Shown here: positions 1 to 7,731 of the stretch, one piece after another | Numbering within the stretch: the first letter of the stretch is position 1 | How the letters are laid out: every line of letters begins with the position of its first letter | NCBI GenBank assembly: GCA_022600695.1 | Contig: JAHZJY010000227.1 | Coordinates: 1 to 17,530 of the forward strand | Source of the DNA: Actinomycetes bacterium | GTDB taxonomy: Bacteria; Actinomycetota; Actinomycetes; Mycobacteriales; Mycobacteriaceae | DNA length: 17,530 nt | Direction: 5' to 3' | Notes under the pieces: generated by a model | Seen by the model: only the letters and a program-made list of their open reading frames with translations | The model's database searches: none | What the model was told of the DNA's origin: nothing | Made by a program: the position numbers and the translations under genes

Positions 1-224
1 ACCACCACGGAACGGCAGTCCCGGCCGAGGACCGACTCCATCACCGCATGCCACAGATCGGCCACCGCGACCGGGGATTCGTCGAGCAGCCCGACCGGGT
101 CGTCGATCCAGTCCAGGGCCGCGGCGATCAGCGCGGGCGACCCCGGACGTCCGGCGCGACCGGCGAGTACGCGCACCGTATCGGGGCCCACCTCCAGCAC
201 GGTCGACCCGGCGTCGCTGGCCAT
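1..224 (-). CDS. Type VII secretion-associated protein, Rv3446c-like (N-terminal part only)
   Basis: This gene runs off the left edge, so only the first 74 residues are visible. The start is the ATG ending at 224; an in-frame TAG lies three codons upstream, so no longer start is possible. The visible protein begins MASDAGSTVLEVGPDTVRVL and continues with IDDPVGLLDESPVAVADLW. This resembles the N-terminal actin-like half of the Rv3446c family, which accompanies ESX-4 type VII secretion genes in mycobacteria. The family match is from memory of the family and from the neighbourhood (cutinases and truA nearby, as in M. tuberculosis). No catalytic motif can be seen in this fragment, and no transmembrane segment is present in it. 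Upstream of it on the same strand is a CGNR regulator rather than eccC4, which is unexpected. Another function cannot be excluded from 74 residues. Confidence 0.55.
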   Translation of the reverse strand, partial: MASDAGSTVLEVGPDTVRVLAGRAGRPGSPALIAAALDWIDDPVGLLDESPVAVADLWHAVMESVLGRDCRSVV

Positions 225-237
225 GGCGTCAGGCTAG

Positions 238-264
238 GCGGCTCCGGCGGGCCCGCGGAACCGC
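238..264. terminator. GC-rich inverted repeat, possible terminator of the CGNR gene
   Basis: The arms GCGGCTCCGGCGGG and CCCGCGGAACCGC pair with one mismatch and one bulged base and almost no loop. The repeat lies between the CGNR stop at 318 and the next start at 224, both minus strand. No T-rich tail follows, so it is only a candidate terminator or a chance GC-rich palindrome. Confidence 0.3.
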
Positions 265-317
265 TGTCCACAGGGTCGGCACCCGCGCGGTGACTGTCCG
301 TGCGGGGCCAACCGTGC

Positions 318-872
318 TCAGCGGTCCCGGGCCCGGCGTTCCCGGTAGGCGGCGACGTGCTGACGGTTGCCGCAGTTGCCGGTGTCGCAGAACAGCCTCG
401 ACCGATTGCGGGACAGATCCATCAGCACCGCCTCGCACTCCGGGGCCGCACATATCTTGAGCCGGCGCAGTTCACCGGCCCGAATGAGGTCGGCCAGGGC
501 CATCGCCAGTTCCGCACCCATCCGCTGGGCCAGCGGATCCCCGGTGCCGGCCAGGTGCAGGTGCCACTCGGGCGCTTCCGGATGCCGGGTCAGCCACGGG
601 GCCGCCCGGGTGTCGGCGAGCAGGGCGTTGACCTGCTCAACGGTGCGAACCTCGTCGCCGGCGACGGCCCAGATCCGCCCAAGCCGGTCTCGGAGGCGGT
701 GCACCGCCGCCAGTTCGGCCTCATCGCGGTCCCGTCGTCCCGTCCAGCCGTACACCTCGAGGTAGTCATCCAGCGCGGCCTGATCCGGGAGCTGTTCACC
801 GTCGACCCGGCCGCTGTTGACCAAGACACCGGCGGCCCGCAGGGACAGCTCCGTGTCATGAGTGAAAAGCAT
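318..872 (-). CDS. CGNR zinc-finger protein with ABATE-type N-terminal domain, putative transcriptional regulator
   Basis: The protein has 184 residues. It starts MLFTHDTELSLRAAGVLVN, the usual opening of the CGNR/ABATE family (an alpha-helical stress-induced N-terminal domain). It ends in a zinc finger of pattern C-x4-C-x15-C-x4-C-G-N-R (ICAAPEC, then FCDTGNCGNRQHV) and a basic tail suited to nucleic-acid binding. I chose the ATG ending at 872 because GAGGGGG lies about 11 nt upstream and the family normally begins MxFTHD. An ATG ending at 905 and a TTG ending at 911 are alternatives that would add 11 or 13 residues. The gene is divergent from an EamA exporter and shares a short promoter region carrying repeated TCATGA sites. 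This suggests that it controls both itself and the exporter, but the ligand is unknown. Confidence 0.85.
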   Translation of the reverse strand: MLFTHDTELSLRAAGVLVNSGRVDGEQLPDQAALDDYLEVYGWTGRRDRDEAELAAVHRLRDRLGRIWAVAGDEVRTVEQVNALLADTRAAPWLTRHPEAPEWHLHLAGTGDPLAQRMGAELAMALADLIRAGELRRLKICAAPECEAVLMDLSRNRSRLFCDTGNCGNRQHVAAYRERRARDR

Positions 873-929
873 TTGACCCGTGACCCCCTCGGGACTTAGC
901 GTCATGACCAACAGACATTTTACTCATGA
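856..929. promoter_or_regulatory. Cluster of three TCATGA palindromes between CGNR and EamA genes, putative operator
   Basis: TCATGA occurs at 856-861, 902-907 and 924-929. The outer two sit in longer, oppositely oriented copies: TTTTCACTCATGA on minus (868-856) and TTTTACTCATGA on plus (918-929). The last two sites are 22 bp apart, about two helical turns, and they bracket the candidate CGNR -10 box and start. The first lies inside the CGNR reading frame. Three copies of an AT-containing palindrome within 75 bp is unexpected in DNA this GC-rich. I infer an operator for the CGNR protein; binding is not shown. Confidence 0.4.
917..922 (-). promoter_or_regulatory. Candidate -10 box of the CGNR gene
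   Basis: Read on the minus strand this is TAAAAT, which fits the mycobacterial TANNNT -10 pattern. It predicts transcription starting near 910 and a leader of about 38 nt before the ATG ending at 872. No convincing -35 box is seen. The box sits directly beside the TCATGA palindrome at 924-929, so a protein bound there would block the promoter. Confidence 0.4.
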
Positions 930-946
930 AGAGAGGGGGCTGACCG

Positions 947-1969
947 ATGTCCACAACCCAGGGCCTGAACCAGTTCCGGCTCGGCATGGCGTTCGCCACC
1001 GGATCGGCTTTCGCCTTCGGCCTGTCCGGCCCCATGGCGAAGTCGCTGATGGTCGCCGGGTGGTCGCCGACGGCCGCCGTCGCCGCCCGGCTCGCCGGCG
1101 GCGCGCTGGTCCTGGCCGTGTTCGCCACCATCGTCCGGCCGAACTGGGTCCGGGAGGCTCGCGCCCACGCGCGCACCGTGGTGCTCTACGGACTGATCCC
1201 GGTCGCCGGCGCGCAACTCTGCTACTACAACGCGGTCTCACACCTGTCGGTCGGCGTCGCGCTGCTACTGGAATACACCGCTCCGGTTCTGGTCATCGCC
1301 TGGGTGTGGGCCACGACGAGGCGGCGCCCGCACCTTGTGACGCTGGCCGGAGTCGGGCTGGCCGTCATCGGTGTCACCGTGGTCCTCGATGTGTTCTCGG
1401 CGTCACCCGGGGGCGCCCGGACCGATGCGGTCGGTGTGCTGTGGGGCCTGGGCGCGGCGATCTGCGCGGTCTGTTATTTCATGATGTCCGACACGGTGAG
1501 CACCGATGGCACCGGCCTGCACGCGGTGACGCTGGCCGCCGGCGGCCTGGTGGTCGCCACGATCGCCATCGGCGTGCTCGGATTGTCCGGGCTGATGCCG
1601 TTGCGGTTCACCGCCGACGATGCGGTGATCGCCGGCATGAGCTTCTCCTGGATGGTTCCGGCGCTGATGCTCGGTGTGATCTCCACCGCGATCGCCTACA
1701 CGTTGGGAATCAGCGGAGTGGCCCGGCTGCGGCCCAGTTTCGCGTCCCTGGTCGGCCTCGCCGAAGTGCTGTTCACCGTGCTGGCCGCCTGGCTGCTGCT
1801 GGGCGAGCGCGTCGGGCCCATGCAGGCACTCGGCGGGATCGTGGTGCTGGTCGGCCTGGCCCTGGCCCGCCAGGGTGACCGCAGCCCCGAGGTGACAGAA
1901 GCGGCCTGGCCCGACACCGGACCGCTCGAACAGGTGGCGTCAGGTGGCACACCGGTGGGTTCACGGTAA
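947..1969 (+). CDS. EamA/DMT-family transporter
   Basis: The 340-residue protein is an inner-membrane carrier of the drug/metabolite transporter superfamily. It shows ten hydrophobic segments arranged as two EamA repeats, roughly residues 15-145 and 155-295, each of about five helices. The second repeat ends with the typical AEVLFTVLAAWLLLGERV segment, followed by a further helix and a hydrophilic tail from about residue 310. The start is well supported: GAGAGGGGG at 931-939 lies 7 nt before the ATG. Family members export amino acids, nucleosides or small metabolites, but the substrate cannot be read from the sequence. The gene is divergent from the CGNR regulator and probably controlled by it. 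The next gene, a cutinase, begins 33 nt downstream on the same strand, so read-through is possible. Confidence 0.9.
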   Translation: MSTTQGLNQFRLGMAFATGSAFAFGLSGPMAKSLMVAGWSPTAAVAARLAGGALVLAVFATIVRPNWVREARAHARTVVLYGLIPVAGAQLCYYNAVSHLSVGVALLLEYTAPVLVIAWVWATTRRRPHLVTLAGVGLAVIGVTVVLDVFSASPGGARTDAVGVLWGLGAAICAVCYFMMSDTVSTDGTGLHAVTLAAGGLVVATIAIGVLGLSGLMPLRFTADDAVIAGMSFSWMVPALMLGVISTAIAYTLGISGVARLRPSFASLVGLAEVLFTVLAAWLLLGERVGPMQALGGIVVLVGLALARQGDRSPEVTEAAWPDTGPLEQVASGGTPVGSR

Positions 1970-2002
1970 ATTGAACACCGGTTCCGTTCCAACACTTATC
2001 CC

Positions 2003-2653
2003 GTGAGGTTTTCCGTGTCCTTCCCCCTGCCCGCGATCGGCGCTGTGCTGGTCGCATCCGCAGCCCTGGCCACACCCCTGGGCACACCTGTCGCCAACGC
2101 CGTGGCCTGCAACGACGTCCAGGTGGTATTCGCCCGCGGCACCAAGGAGGCGCCGGGTATCGGCCGGGTCGGCGAGGCCTTCGTCAACGATCTGCGCAAT
2201 CTGATGGGGGGACGCAGCCTCGGCGTCTACGCGGTCAACTACCCGGCCAGCTACGACTTCCTGGCGGCCGCGGACGGTGCCAATGACGCCAGCGCCTACA
2301 TCCAGAACGTCGCCAGCACCTGCCCGAACACCAAACTGGTGCTGGGCGGCTACTCACAGGGCGCGGCGATCATCGACGTCCTGGCCGCCGTGCCGTTCCC
2401 GGTGATCGGATTCAACAATCCGCTGCCGGCCACCGTCGCCGACCGGATCGCCGCGCTGGCCGTTTTCGGTAACCCGTCCACCAGGATCGGTATTCCGCTG
2501 ACCTCGAGCCCGGTCTACGGATCCAGGTCGATCGACCTGTGCAACCCGGGCGATCCGATCTGCTCCCCCGGCGACGATGTGCCGGCCCACCGCAGCTACG
2601 GCCCGGACGGCACCGCCGGCCAGGCGGCCGCCTTCGTCGCGAACCTGCTCTGA
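2003..2653 (+). CDS. Secreted cutinase-family esterase (Culp), first of three
   Basis: The 216-residue protein is a CE5/PF01083 cutinase-like serine esterase. Residues 1-33 form a Sec signal peptide ending ANA, so the mature protein starts near residue 34 and is exported. The catalytic serine is Ser118 in GGYSQGAA; Asp184 (GDPIC) and His196 (PAHRSYG) complete the triad. Four cysteines (36, 107, 180, 187) should form the two family disulfides. Thr47 in FARGT occupies the oxyanion-hole Ser/Thr position. The GTG at 2003 keeps Arg2 in the signal n-region but has no Shine-Dalgarno site and would be leaderless. A GTG at 2015 has GTGAGG 6 nt upstream but loses that charge, so the start is uncertain. 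Likely substrates are lipid or ester compounds. The gene corresponds in position to the cut3/cut4 pair (Rv3451/Rv3452) of M. tuberculosis. Confidence 0.92.
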   Translation: MRFSVSFPLPAIGAVLVASAALATPLGTPVANAVACNDVQVVFARGTKEAPGIGRVGEAFVNDLRNLMGGRSLGVYAVNYPASYDFLAAADGANDASAYIQNVASTCPNTKLVLGGYSQGAAIIDVLAAVPFPVIGFNNPLPATVADRIAALAVFGNPSTRIGIPLTSSPVYGSRSIDLCNPGDPICSPGDDVPAHRSYGPDGTAGQAAAFVANLL

Positions 2654-2655
2654 GC

Positions 2656-3315
2656 GTGCACCGCAGGGGGATCATCGCCGGGATAGCGGCGGTGGTGGTG
2701 ACCGCCGGAGCGGCATTGGTCGCCACATCCGTACCCGCCCGGGCCGCCGCGTGTCCGGATGTCGAGTTGGTATTCGCCCGTGGAACCAGTGAACCGGCCG
2801 GCCTGGGCCGGGTCGGCCAGGCGCTCAGTACCCAACTGGCCGCAACCATGGGTGGGCGAACCCTCGGTGTCTATCCGGTCAACTACCCCGCCAGCTATGA
2901 CTTCCTGGCCGCCTCCGATGGCGCCATGGACGCCACCAACCGCATCGCGGCCATGGCCACGACCTGCCCGTCGACCCGGTTCGTTCTCGGCGGCTACTCC
3001 CAGGGCGCCGCGGTGGTCGACATGCTGATGGGCATTCCGCCGCTGGGCAACAAGGTCGGCGATGTGGGGTCGGCACCTCCGTTGCCGTTCAGCCTCGCCG
3101 ACCGGGTCGCCGCGGTCGCGGTGTTCGGAAATCCAGCGACCAAATTCGGCAACCCGGTATCGCGGGCCGGCGCTCCGTACGCCGGCAAGGCCATCGACCT
3201 GTGCAATGACGGCGACCCGATCTGCTCACGGGGCCGCAATCCACTGGCTCACACCGGCTACGAGAAAAGTCCGCTGGTCGGGCAGGCCGCGGGCTTCGTA
3301 ACAAGCCGACTCTGA
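2656..3315 (+). CDS. Secreted cutinase-family esterase (Culp), second of three
   Basis: The 219-residue protein starts at a GTG only 2 nt after the stop of the first cutinase, so the two are almost certainly co-transcribed and translationally coupled. MHRRGIIAG gives a positively charged n-region, and a hydrophobic stretch ends ARA at residue 30, a good signal-peptidase site. The triad is Ser115 (GGYSQGAA), Asp187 (GDPIC) and His199 (LAHTGYE). Cysteines 33, 104, 183 and 190 match the two family disulfides, and Thr44 in FARGT is the oxyanion-hole residue. It is close to the first cutinase throughout but has an insertion of about seven residues near 130-140 (region GNKVGDVGSAPP), which lies where the substrate-side loop would be. 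This suggests recent duplication followed by divergence in substrate choice. The longer frame upstream of 2656 overlaps the first gene and is not used. Confidence 0.92.
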   Translation: MHRRGIIAGIAAVVVTAGAALVATSVPARAAACPDVELVFARGTSEPAGLGRVGQALSTQLAATMGGRTLGVYPVNYPASYDFLAASDGAMDATNRIAAMATTCPSTRFVLGGYSQGAAVVDMLMGIPPLGNKVGDVGSAPPLPFSLADRVAAVAVFGNPATKFGNPVSRAGAPYAGKAIDLCNDGDPICSRGRNPLAHTGYEKSPLVGQAAGFVTSRL

Positions 3316-3360
3316 GGCCTGCCAGACAATTCTTATGTGGCCGCGGCGGCAGCCGCCCGA

Positions 3361-3366
3361 TACCAT
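3361..3366 (+). promoter_or_regulatory. Candidate -10 box for leaderless transcription of the third cutinase
   Basis: TACCAT fits TANNNT and ends 6 nt before the ATG at 3373, so the predicted first transcribed base is the A of the start codon. No Shine-Dalgarno site is present, which agrees with a leaderless mRNA. No clear -35 box is seen. Confidence 0.4.
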
Positions 3367-3372
3367 GACGTG

Positions 3373-4038
3373 ATGCGCGTGAGGCAGATGTGCACAATGG
3401 TGTCGCTGGTGATTTCCGTCACAGCAACGCTGCTGGTGGCACCAGCGGCCCTCCCGGCGGCGAGCGCCGACCCGTGCCCCGAGGTTGAGGTGGTGTTCGC
3501 GCGGGGCCGCATCGAACCGCCCGGCACCGGGAAAATCGGTAACGCCTTCATCAACGCGTTGCGCAGCCAGACCGGCAAGAATGTCGGGTACTACGCGGTG
3601 AACTATCCCGCGGACACCGAGATCATGCTGGGCGCCAACGATATGAGCCGCCGCATCCAGTCCATGGCCGGCAAATGCCCGAACACCAAGCTGGTCCTGG
3701 GCGGCTACTCGCTGGGCGCCGCGGTCACCGATGTGGTGCTGGCAGTGCCGGCGGCGATGTTCGGCTACACCAACCCGCTGCCGCTGGGCATGAACGACCG
3801 CATCGCGGCCGTGGCGCTGTTCGGCAACGGCACCCGCAAGATCTTCGGTCCGGTATCGGACATCATCCCGCGGTGGGGCGCCAAGACGATCGACCTCTGC
3901 ACCGCCGATGACCCGGTCTGCAACGACAACCTGGAGCCCGAAACCTGGGCGGACAACTGGCCGGCCCACCTGCACTCCGCGTATGTCGACTCGGGCCTGG
4001 TCAATCAGGCCGCCTCGTTCGTCGCCGCCAGGCTTTAG
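3373..4038 (+). CDS. Secreted cutinase-like protein, third and divergent copy
   Basis: The 221-residue protein has a signal peptide of about 32 residues ending ASA, then [13 protein letters not shown]. The triad appears intact: Ser113 in GGYSLGAA, Asp180 (DDPVC) and His199 (PAHLHSAY). Cysteines 35, 102, 176 and 183 are kept. It differs from its two neighbours at two oxyanion-hole-associated positions. The residue after FARG is Arg46 instead of Thr, and the residue after the catalytic serine is Leu114 instead of Gln. The Asp-to-His loop is also about seven residues longer ([11 protein letters not shown]). It may act on a different substrate or be weakly active. The ATG at 3373 is chosen because the signal peptide begins there; the 12 extra codons upstream are alanine-rich and lack a ribosome site. 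The gene has its own candidate promoter. Its TAG overlaps the truA stop codon on the other strand. Confidence 0.88.
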   Translation: MRVRQMCTMVSLVISVTATLLVAPAALPAASADPCPEVEVVFARGRIEPPGTGKIGNAFINALRSQTGKNVGYYAVNYPADTEIMLGANDMSRRIQSMAGKCPNTKLVLGGYSLGAAVTDVVLAVPAAMFGYTNPLPLGMNDRIAAVALFGNGTRKIFGPVSDIIPRWGAKTIDLCTADDPVCNDNLEPETWADNWPAHLHSAYVDSGLVNQAASFVAARL

Positions 4039-4910
4039 CCGAGACTGCGGACATCACGGGTGACCTCGACCCGCGCCGCCAACTGATCATCCGGCGGGTA
4101 ATCCACCCCGATCAACGTCAGCCCGCGGGCCGGTGCCGCCGCGAAGTCACTTGACCGTCGATCGGCCCCCAACAGCGTTGCGCACCAGGCGGGTTCGCGT
4201 CTGCCCTCCCCCACCGCCAGCAGCGCGCCCACCAGCGATCGCACCATCGACCAGCAGAACGCATCCGCACTGACGTGGGCGGTGATGAGGTCACCGTCCC
4301 GGTCCCAGTCCAGCCGCTGCAGCTCCCGGATGGTCGTCGCGCCGGGCCGGTGCCGGCAGAATGCGGCGAAGTCATGCAGGCCGAGCAGGTAAGCCGACGC
4401 TGCCACCATCGCATCGAGGTCCAGGGGCCGGGGCAACGGTGTGACGAAGCGGGCCTGCTGCGGTTGCACACCGTAGGCCGCCGAGGAGATCCGGTATGCG
4501 TAATGGCGCCGCAGTGCCGAGAACCTGGCATCGAAACCCGCCGGTGCGCGGCGAATCCCGGTAACGCGGACGTCCTCGGGCAGGAACCTGGCCAGTCGGC
4601 GAATCAAGGCGAGAAACTCCGGATCCGCGGGCCGCCGGTGCCGGGGATGGGCGTGCCCCAGCGCATCCGCAGGCACGTCGAGGTGGGCGACCTGCCCGGT
4701 CGCGTGCACACCGGTGTCGGTGCGACCGGCAGCGCAGACCCGGACCGGCGCGCGGAACACCGTCGACAGGGCGCCGTCGAGAACTCCGGCCACGGTTCGC
4801 TGTCCGACCTGCGCCGCCCAGCCGGTGAAATCCGTTCCGTCGTAGGCGATGTCGAGACGCAAACGAACGTGCCCGCCACCGGATCCGGTGGCGGGCACAG
4901 TCGCGCTCAT
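4035..4910 (-). CDS. truA: tRNA pseudouridine synthase A
   Basis: The 291-residue enzyme converts uridines 38-40 of tRNA anticodon arms to pseudouridine in the cytoplasm. The catalytic aspartate is Asp65 in [14 protein letters not shown]. The segment [17 protein letters not shown] (from about residue 16) and the C-terminal [21 protein letters not shown] and DYPPDDQLA match mycobacterial TruA as I recall it (about 298 residues). The start is the ATG ending at 4910, 4 nt after the rplQ stop; the longer frame upstream only overlaps rplQ. Codons 5-14 ([10 protein letters not shown]) are encoded by a perfect 30-nt palindrome. A start downstream of it, such as a TTG ending at 4862, is possible because the conserved domain begins only there. 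It is the last gene of the infA-rplQ series. Confidence 0.95.
   Translation of the reverse strand: MSATVPATGSGGGHVRLRLDIAYDGTDFTGWAAQVGQRTVAGVLDGALSTVFRAPVRVCAAGRTDTGVHATGQVAHLDVPADALGHAHPRHRRPADPEFLALIRRLARFLPEDVRVTGIRRAPAGFDARFSALRRHYAYRISSAAYGVQPQQARFVTPLPRPLDLDAMVAASAYLLGLHDFAAFCRHRPGATTIRELQRLDWDRDGDLITAHVSADAFCWSMVRSLVGALLAVGEGRREPAWCATLLGADRRSSDFAAAPARGLTLIGVDYPPDDQLAARVEVTRDVRSLG
4869..4898. terminator. Perfect 30-nt palindrome at the rplQ-truA junction, candidate attenuator
   Basis: The half-site is GTGCCCGCCACCGGA and the second half is its exact reverse complement, so all 30 bases are self-complementary around a central GGATCC. It begins 16 nt beyond the rplQ stop on the minus strand and occupies codons 5-14 of truA. 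On the minus strand it is followed by GTTCGTTTGCG, which is only mildly T-rich. It could be a terminator or attenuator that lowers truA relative to the ribosomal genes, or an RNase processing site. Confidence 0.5.
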
Positions 4911-4914
4911 GGGC

Positions 4915-5499
4915 TCAGGACTTCTCAGAGCCCGATTCACCGGCCGATTCTTCGGCCTGATCCTCGGCCGTTGTTTCGGCCTGTTCTTCGGCAGCCTCGG
5001 CGGTCTGGGCGTCGGCGATCCCAGCGTCCTCAGCCTCGAGTTCCTGCAACGGAGTCTCGTCCTCGGCGACAGCAGCCGGTGCCGGCGTCGCCGCCTGGCT
5101 GGCGGCGGCACGCTTGGCCCGGTTGGCTTCCGCGGTCACGGTCTTCTCCCGCACCAGTTCGATCACGGCCATCGGGGCGTTATCGCCTTTGCGGGCTTCG
5201 ACCTTGATGATCCGGGTGTAACCGCCCTCGCGGTCGCCGAAGAACGGCCCGATCTCGGCGAACAGGGCGTGCACCACATCCTTGTCGCGAATCTTCTTCA
5301 TCACCTCGCGCCGATTGTGCAGCGTGCCCTTCTTGGCGTGGGTGATGAGCTTCTCCGCATAGGGCCGCAGCGCGCGAGCCTTGGGCTCGGTGGTCTTGAT
5401 CCGGCCGTGCTCGAACAGCGACGTGGCCAGGTTGGCCAGAATCGCCTTCTGGTGCGAGGACGAACCGCCGAGGCGAGGCCCCTTGGTGGGCTTGGGCAT
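4915..5499 (-). CDS. rplQ: 50S ribosomal protein L17 with long acidic tail
   Basis: The 194-residue protein is large-subunit protein L17. Residues 1-118 or so carry the conserved domain, starting [20 protein letters not shown] and including the basic [16 protein letters not shown] segment. From about residue 120 there is a long Ala/Glu-rich, low-complexity tail ending GESGSEKS, which is absent from the 127-residue E. coli protein and probably flexible. M. tuberculosis L17 also has such a tail (about 180 residues as I recall). The ATG ending at 5499 follows AGGAGAT at a good distance. The gene lies 45 nt downstream of rpoA and 4 nt upstream of truA on the same strand. Confidence 0.98.
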   Translation of the reverse strand: MPKPTKGPRLGGSSSHQKAILANLATSLFEHGRIKTTEPKARALRPYAEKLITHAKKGTLHNRREVMKKIRDKDVVHALFAEIGPFFGDREGGYTRIIKVEARKGDNAPMAVIELVREKTVTAEANRAKRAAASQAATPAPAAVAEDETPLQELEAEDAGIADAQTAEAAEEQAETTAEDQAEESAGESGSEKS

Positions 5500-5520
5500 T
5501 GCGACTATCTCCTAGGTGGG

Positions 5521-5538
5521 CCGGCCTTGGCAGGCCGG
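5521..5538 (-). other. Hairpin between rpoA and rplQ
   Basis: CCGGCCT and AGGCCGG form a perfect 7-bp stem with a 4-nt loop inside the 45-nt gap between rpoA and rplQ. In the transcript it ends shortly before the rplQ ribosome site. No T-run follows, so an intrinsic terminator is unlikely; an RNA processing or stability element is more plausible. Confidence 0.45.
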
Positions 5539-5544
5539 TGGCTG

Positions 5545-6606
<1,062 letters not shown>

Positions 6607-6650
6607 CTATCTCCTTCTCGGCACCCGCTATTTGATGCCGTTTGAGGTGT

Positions 6651-6672
6651 CCCCGAGGGTGGTTTCTCGGGG
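6651..6672 (-). other. Hairpin between rpsD and rpoA
   Basis: CCCCGAG and CTCGGGG form a perfect 7-bp stem with an 8-nt loop in the 82-nt gap between the S4 and alpha genes. No T-run follows on the transcribed strand. It may be an RNA processing or regulatory structure; S4 control of the alpha operon is known in E. coli, but no homologous site can be recognised here. Confidence 0.35.
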
Positions 6673-6679
6673 GGCTCGA

Positions 6680-7285
6680 CTACTTCGAGTAGAACTCCAC
6701 GATCAGCTGCTCGGCGAGCGGAACCTGGATCTGCTCACGGGTGGGCAACTGGTGCACCAGAATCCGCTGACGCTCACCGACCACCTGCAGCCAGCCGGGA
6801 ATCGGCCGGTCACCGGCCACCTCGCGAGCGATCTGAAACGGAACCGAATTGACCGAGTTGTCCCGGACATCGACGATGTCGTACTGCGTCACCCGGTAAC
6901 TCGGGATGTTCACCTTGACGCCGTTGACGGTGAAGTGGCCGTGGCTGACCAACTGCCGCGCCATCCGTCGGGTGCGTGCCAGCCCGGCCCGATAGACGAC
7001 GTTGTCCAGGCGGGTCTCCAGGATCTGCAGCAGGTTCTCGCCGGTCTTGCCGGCCGCCCGGTTCGCCTCTTCGTAGTAGCGGCGGAACTGCTTCTCCATC
7101 ACGCCGTAGGTGAAGCGCGCCTTCTGCTTCTCCTGCAGCTGCTGGCGGTATTCGCTCTCCTTGATCCGCGCGCGGCCGTGCTGGCCGGGCGGGTAGGGGC
7201 GCTTTTCGAATGATTGGTCACCACCGACGAGATCGACGCCGAGTCGGCGCGACTTGCGGGTGGCGGGTCCGGTGTAACGAGCCAT
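6680..7285 (-). CDS. rpsD: 30S ribosomal protein S4
   Basis: The 201-residue protein is the primary small-subunit assembly protein S4. It begins MARYTGPATRKSRRLGVDLV and carries the S4 RNA-binding domain around residues 90-155 (LDNVVYRAGLARTRRMARQL, then VSHGHFTVNGVKVNIPSYRV). It has no cysteine at all, so it is the zinc-free form, as in M. tuberculosis as I recall it. The ATG ending at 7285 follows a purine-rich stretch (GGAAGGAAGAAGAAGG). It lies 29 nt after rpsK and 82 nt before rpoA. Confidence 0.99.
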   Translation of the reverse strand: MARYTGPATRKSRRLGVDLVGGDQSFEKRPYPPGQHGRARIKESEYRQQLQEKQKARFTYGVMEKQFRRYYEEANRAAGKTGENLLQILETRLDNVVYRAGLARTRRMARQLVSHGHFTVNGVKVNIPSYRVTQYDIVDVRDNSVNSVPFQIAREVAGDRPIPGWLQVVGERQRILVHQLPTREQIQVPLAEQLIVEFYSK

Positions 7286-7314
7286 GAGCCTTCTTCTTCC
7301 TTCCCGATCCCGAC

Positions 7315-7731
7315 CTAGACCCGGCGCCGCTTGGGCGGGCGGCAGCCGTTGTGCGGCTGCGGGGTGACATCGGAGATAGCGCCGACCTCAAGGCCGGCGG
7401 CCTGCAATGAACGGATCGCGGTCTCGCGGCCCGAGCCCGGCCCCTTGACGAAGACGTCGACCTTCTTCACACCGTGCTCCTGCGCCTTGCGGGCCGCGTT
7501 CTCGGCGGCCAGCTGCGCGGCGAACGGCGTCGACTTACGGGAGCCCTTGAACCCGACGTGCCCCGACGACGCCCAGGCGATGACATTGCCCTGCGGATCG
7601 GTGATCGTCACGATCGTGTTGTTGAACGTGCTCTTGATGTGCGCGGCGCCGTGCGGGACGTTCTTCTTTTCCTTACGGCGGGTCTTCTGACCCTTCTTGG
7701 CGCCGGACGGGGTGGCTTTCTTCGGTGGCAT
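7315..7731 (-). CDS. rpsK: 30S ribosomal protein S11
   Basis: The 138-residue protein is S11 of the 30S platform. The conserved core has [40 protein letters not shown] and the C-terminal [16 protein letters not shown]. The N-terminal extension ([15 protein letters not shown]) is lysine-rich. Its ATG shares one base with the rpsM stop (TAATG), so translation of the two is coupled. No separate ribosome site is needed. Confidence 0.99.
   Translation of the reverse strand: MPPKKATPSGAKKGQKTRRKEKKNVPHGAAHIKSTFNNTIVTITDPQGNVIAWASSGHVGFKGSRKSTPFAAQLAAENAARKAQEHGVKKVDVFVKGPGSGRETAIRSLQAAGLEVGAISDVTPQPHNGCRPPKRRRV

Noticed and set aside
300..899. A 199-codon plus-strand frame opposite the CGNR gene
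   Set aside because: The minus frame carries the complete CGNR zinc finger, so the plus frame is a shadow.
1971..2001. TTGAAC followed by ACTTAT or TTATCC before the first cutinase as a promoter
   Set aside because: TTGAAC is a good -35 match, but at suitable spacing the -10 candidates match poorly and do not fit either start codon, so no promoter is called.
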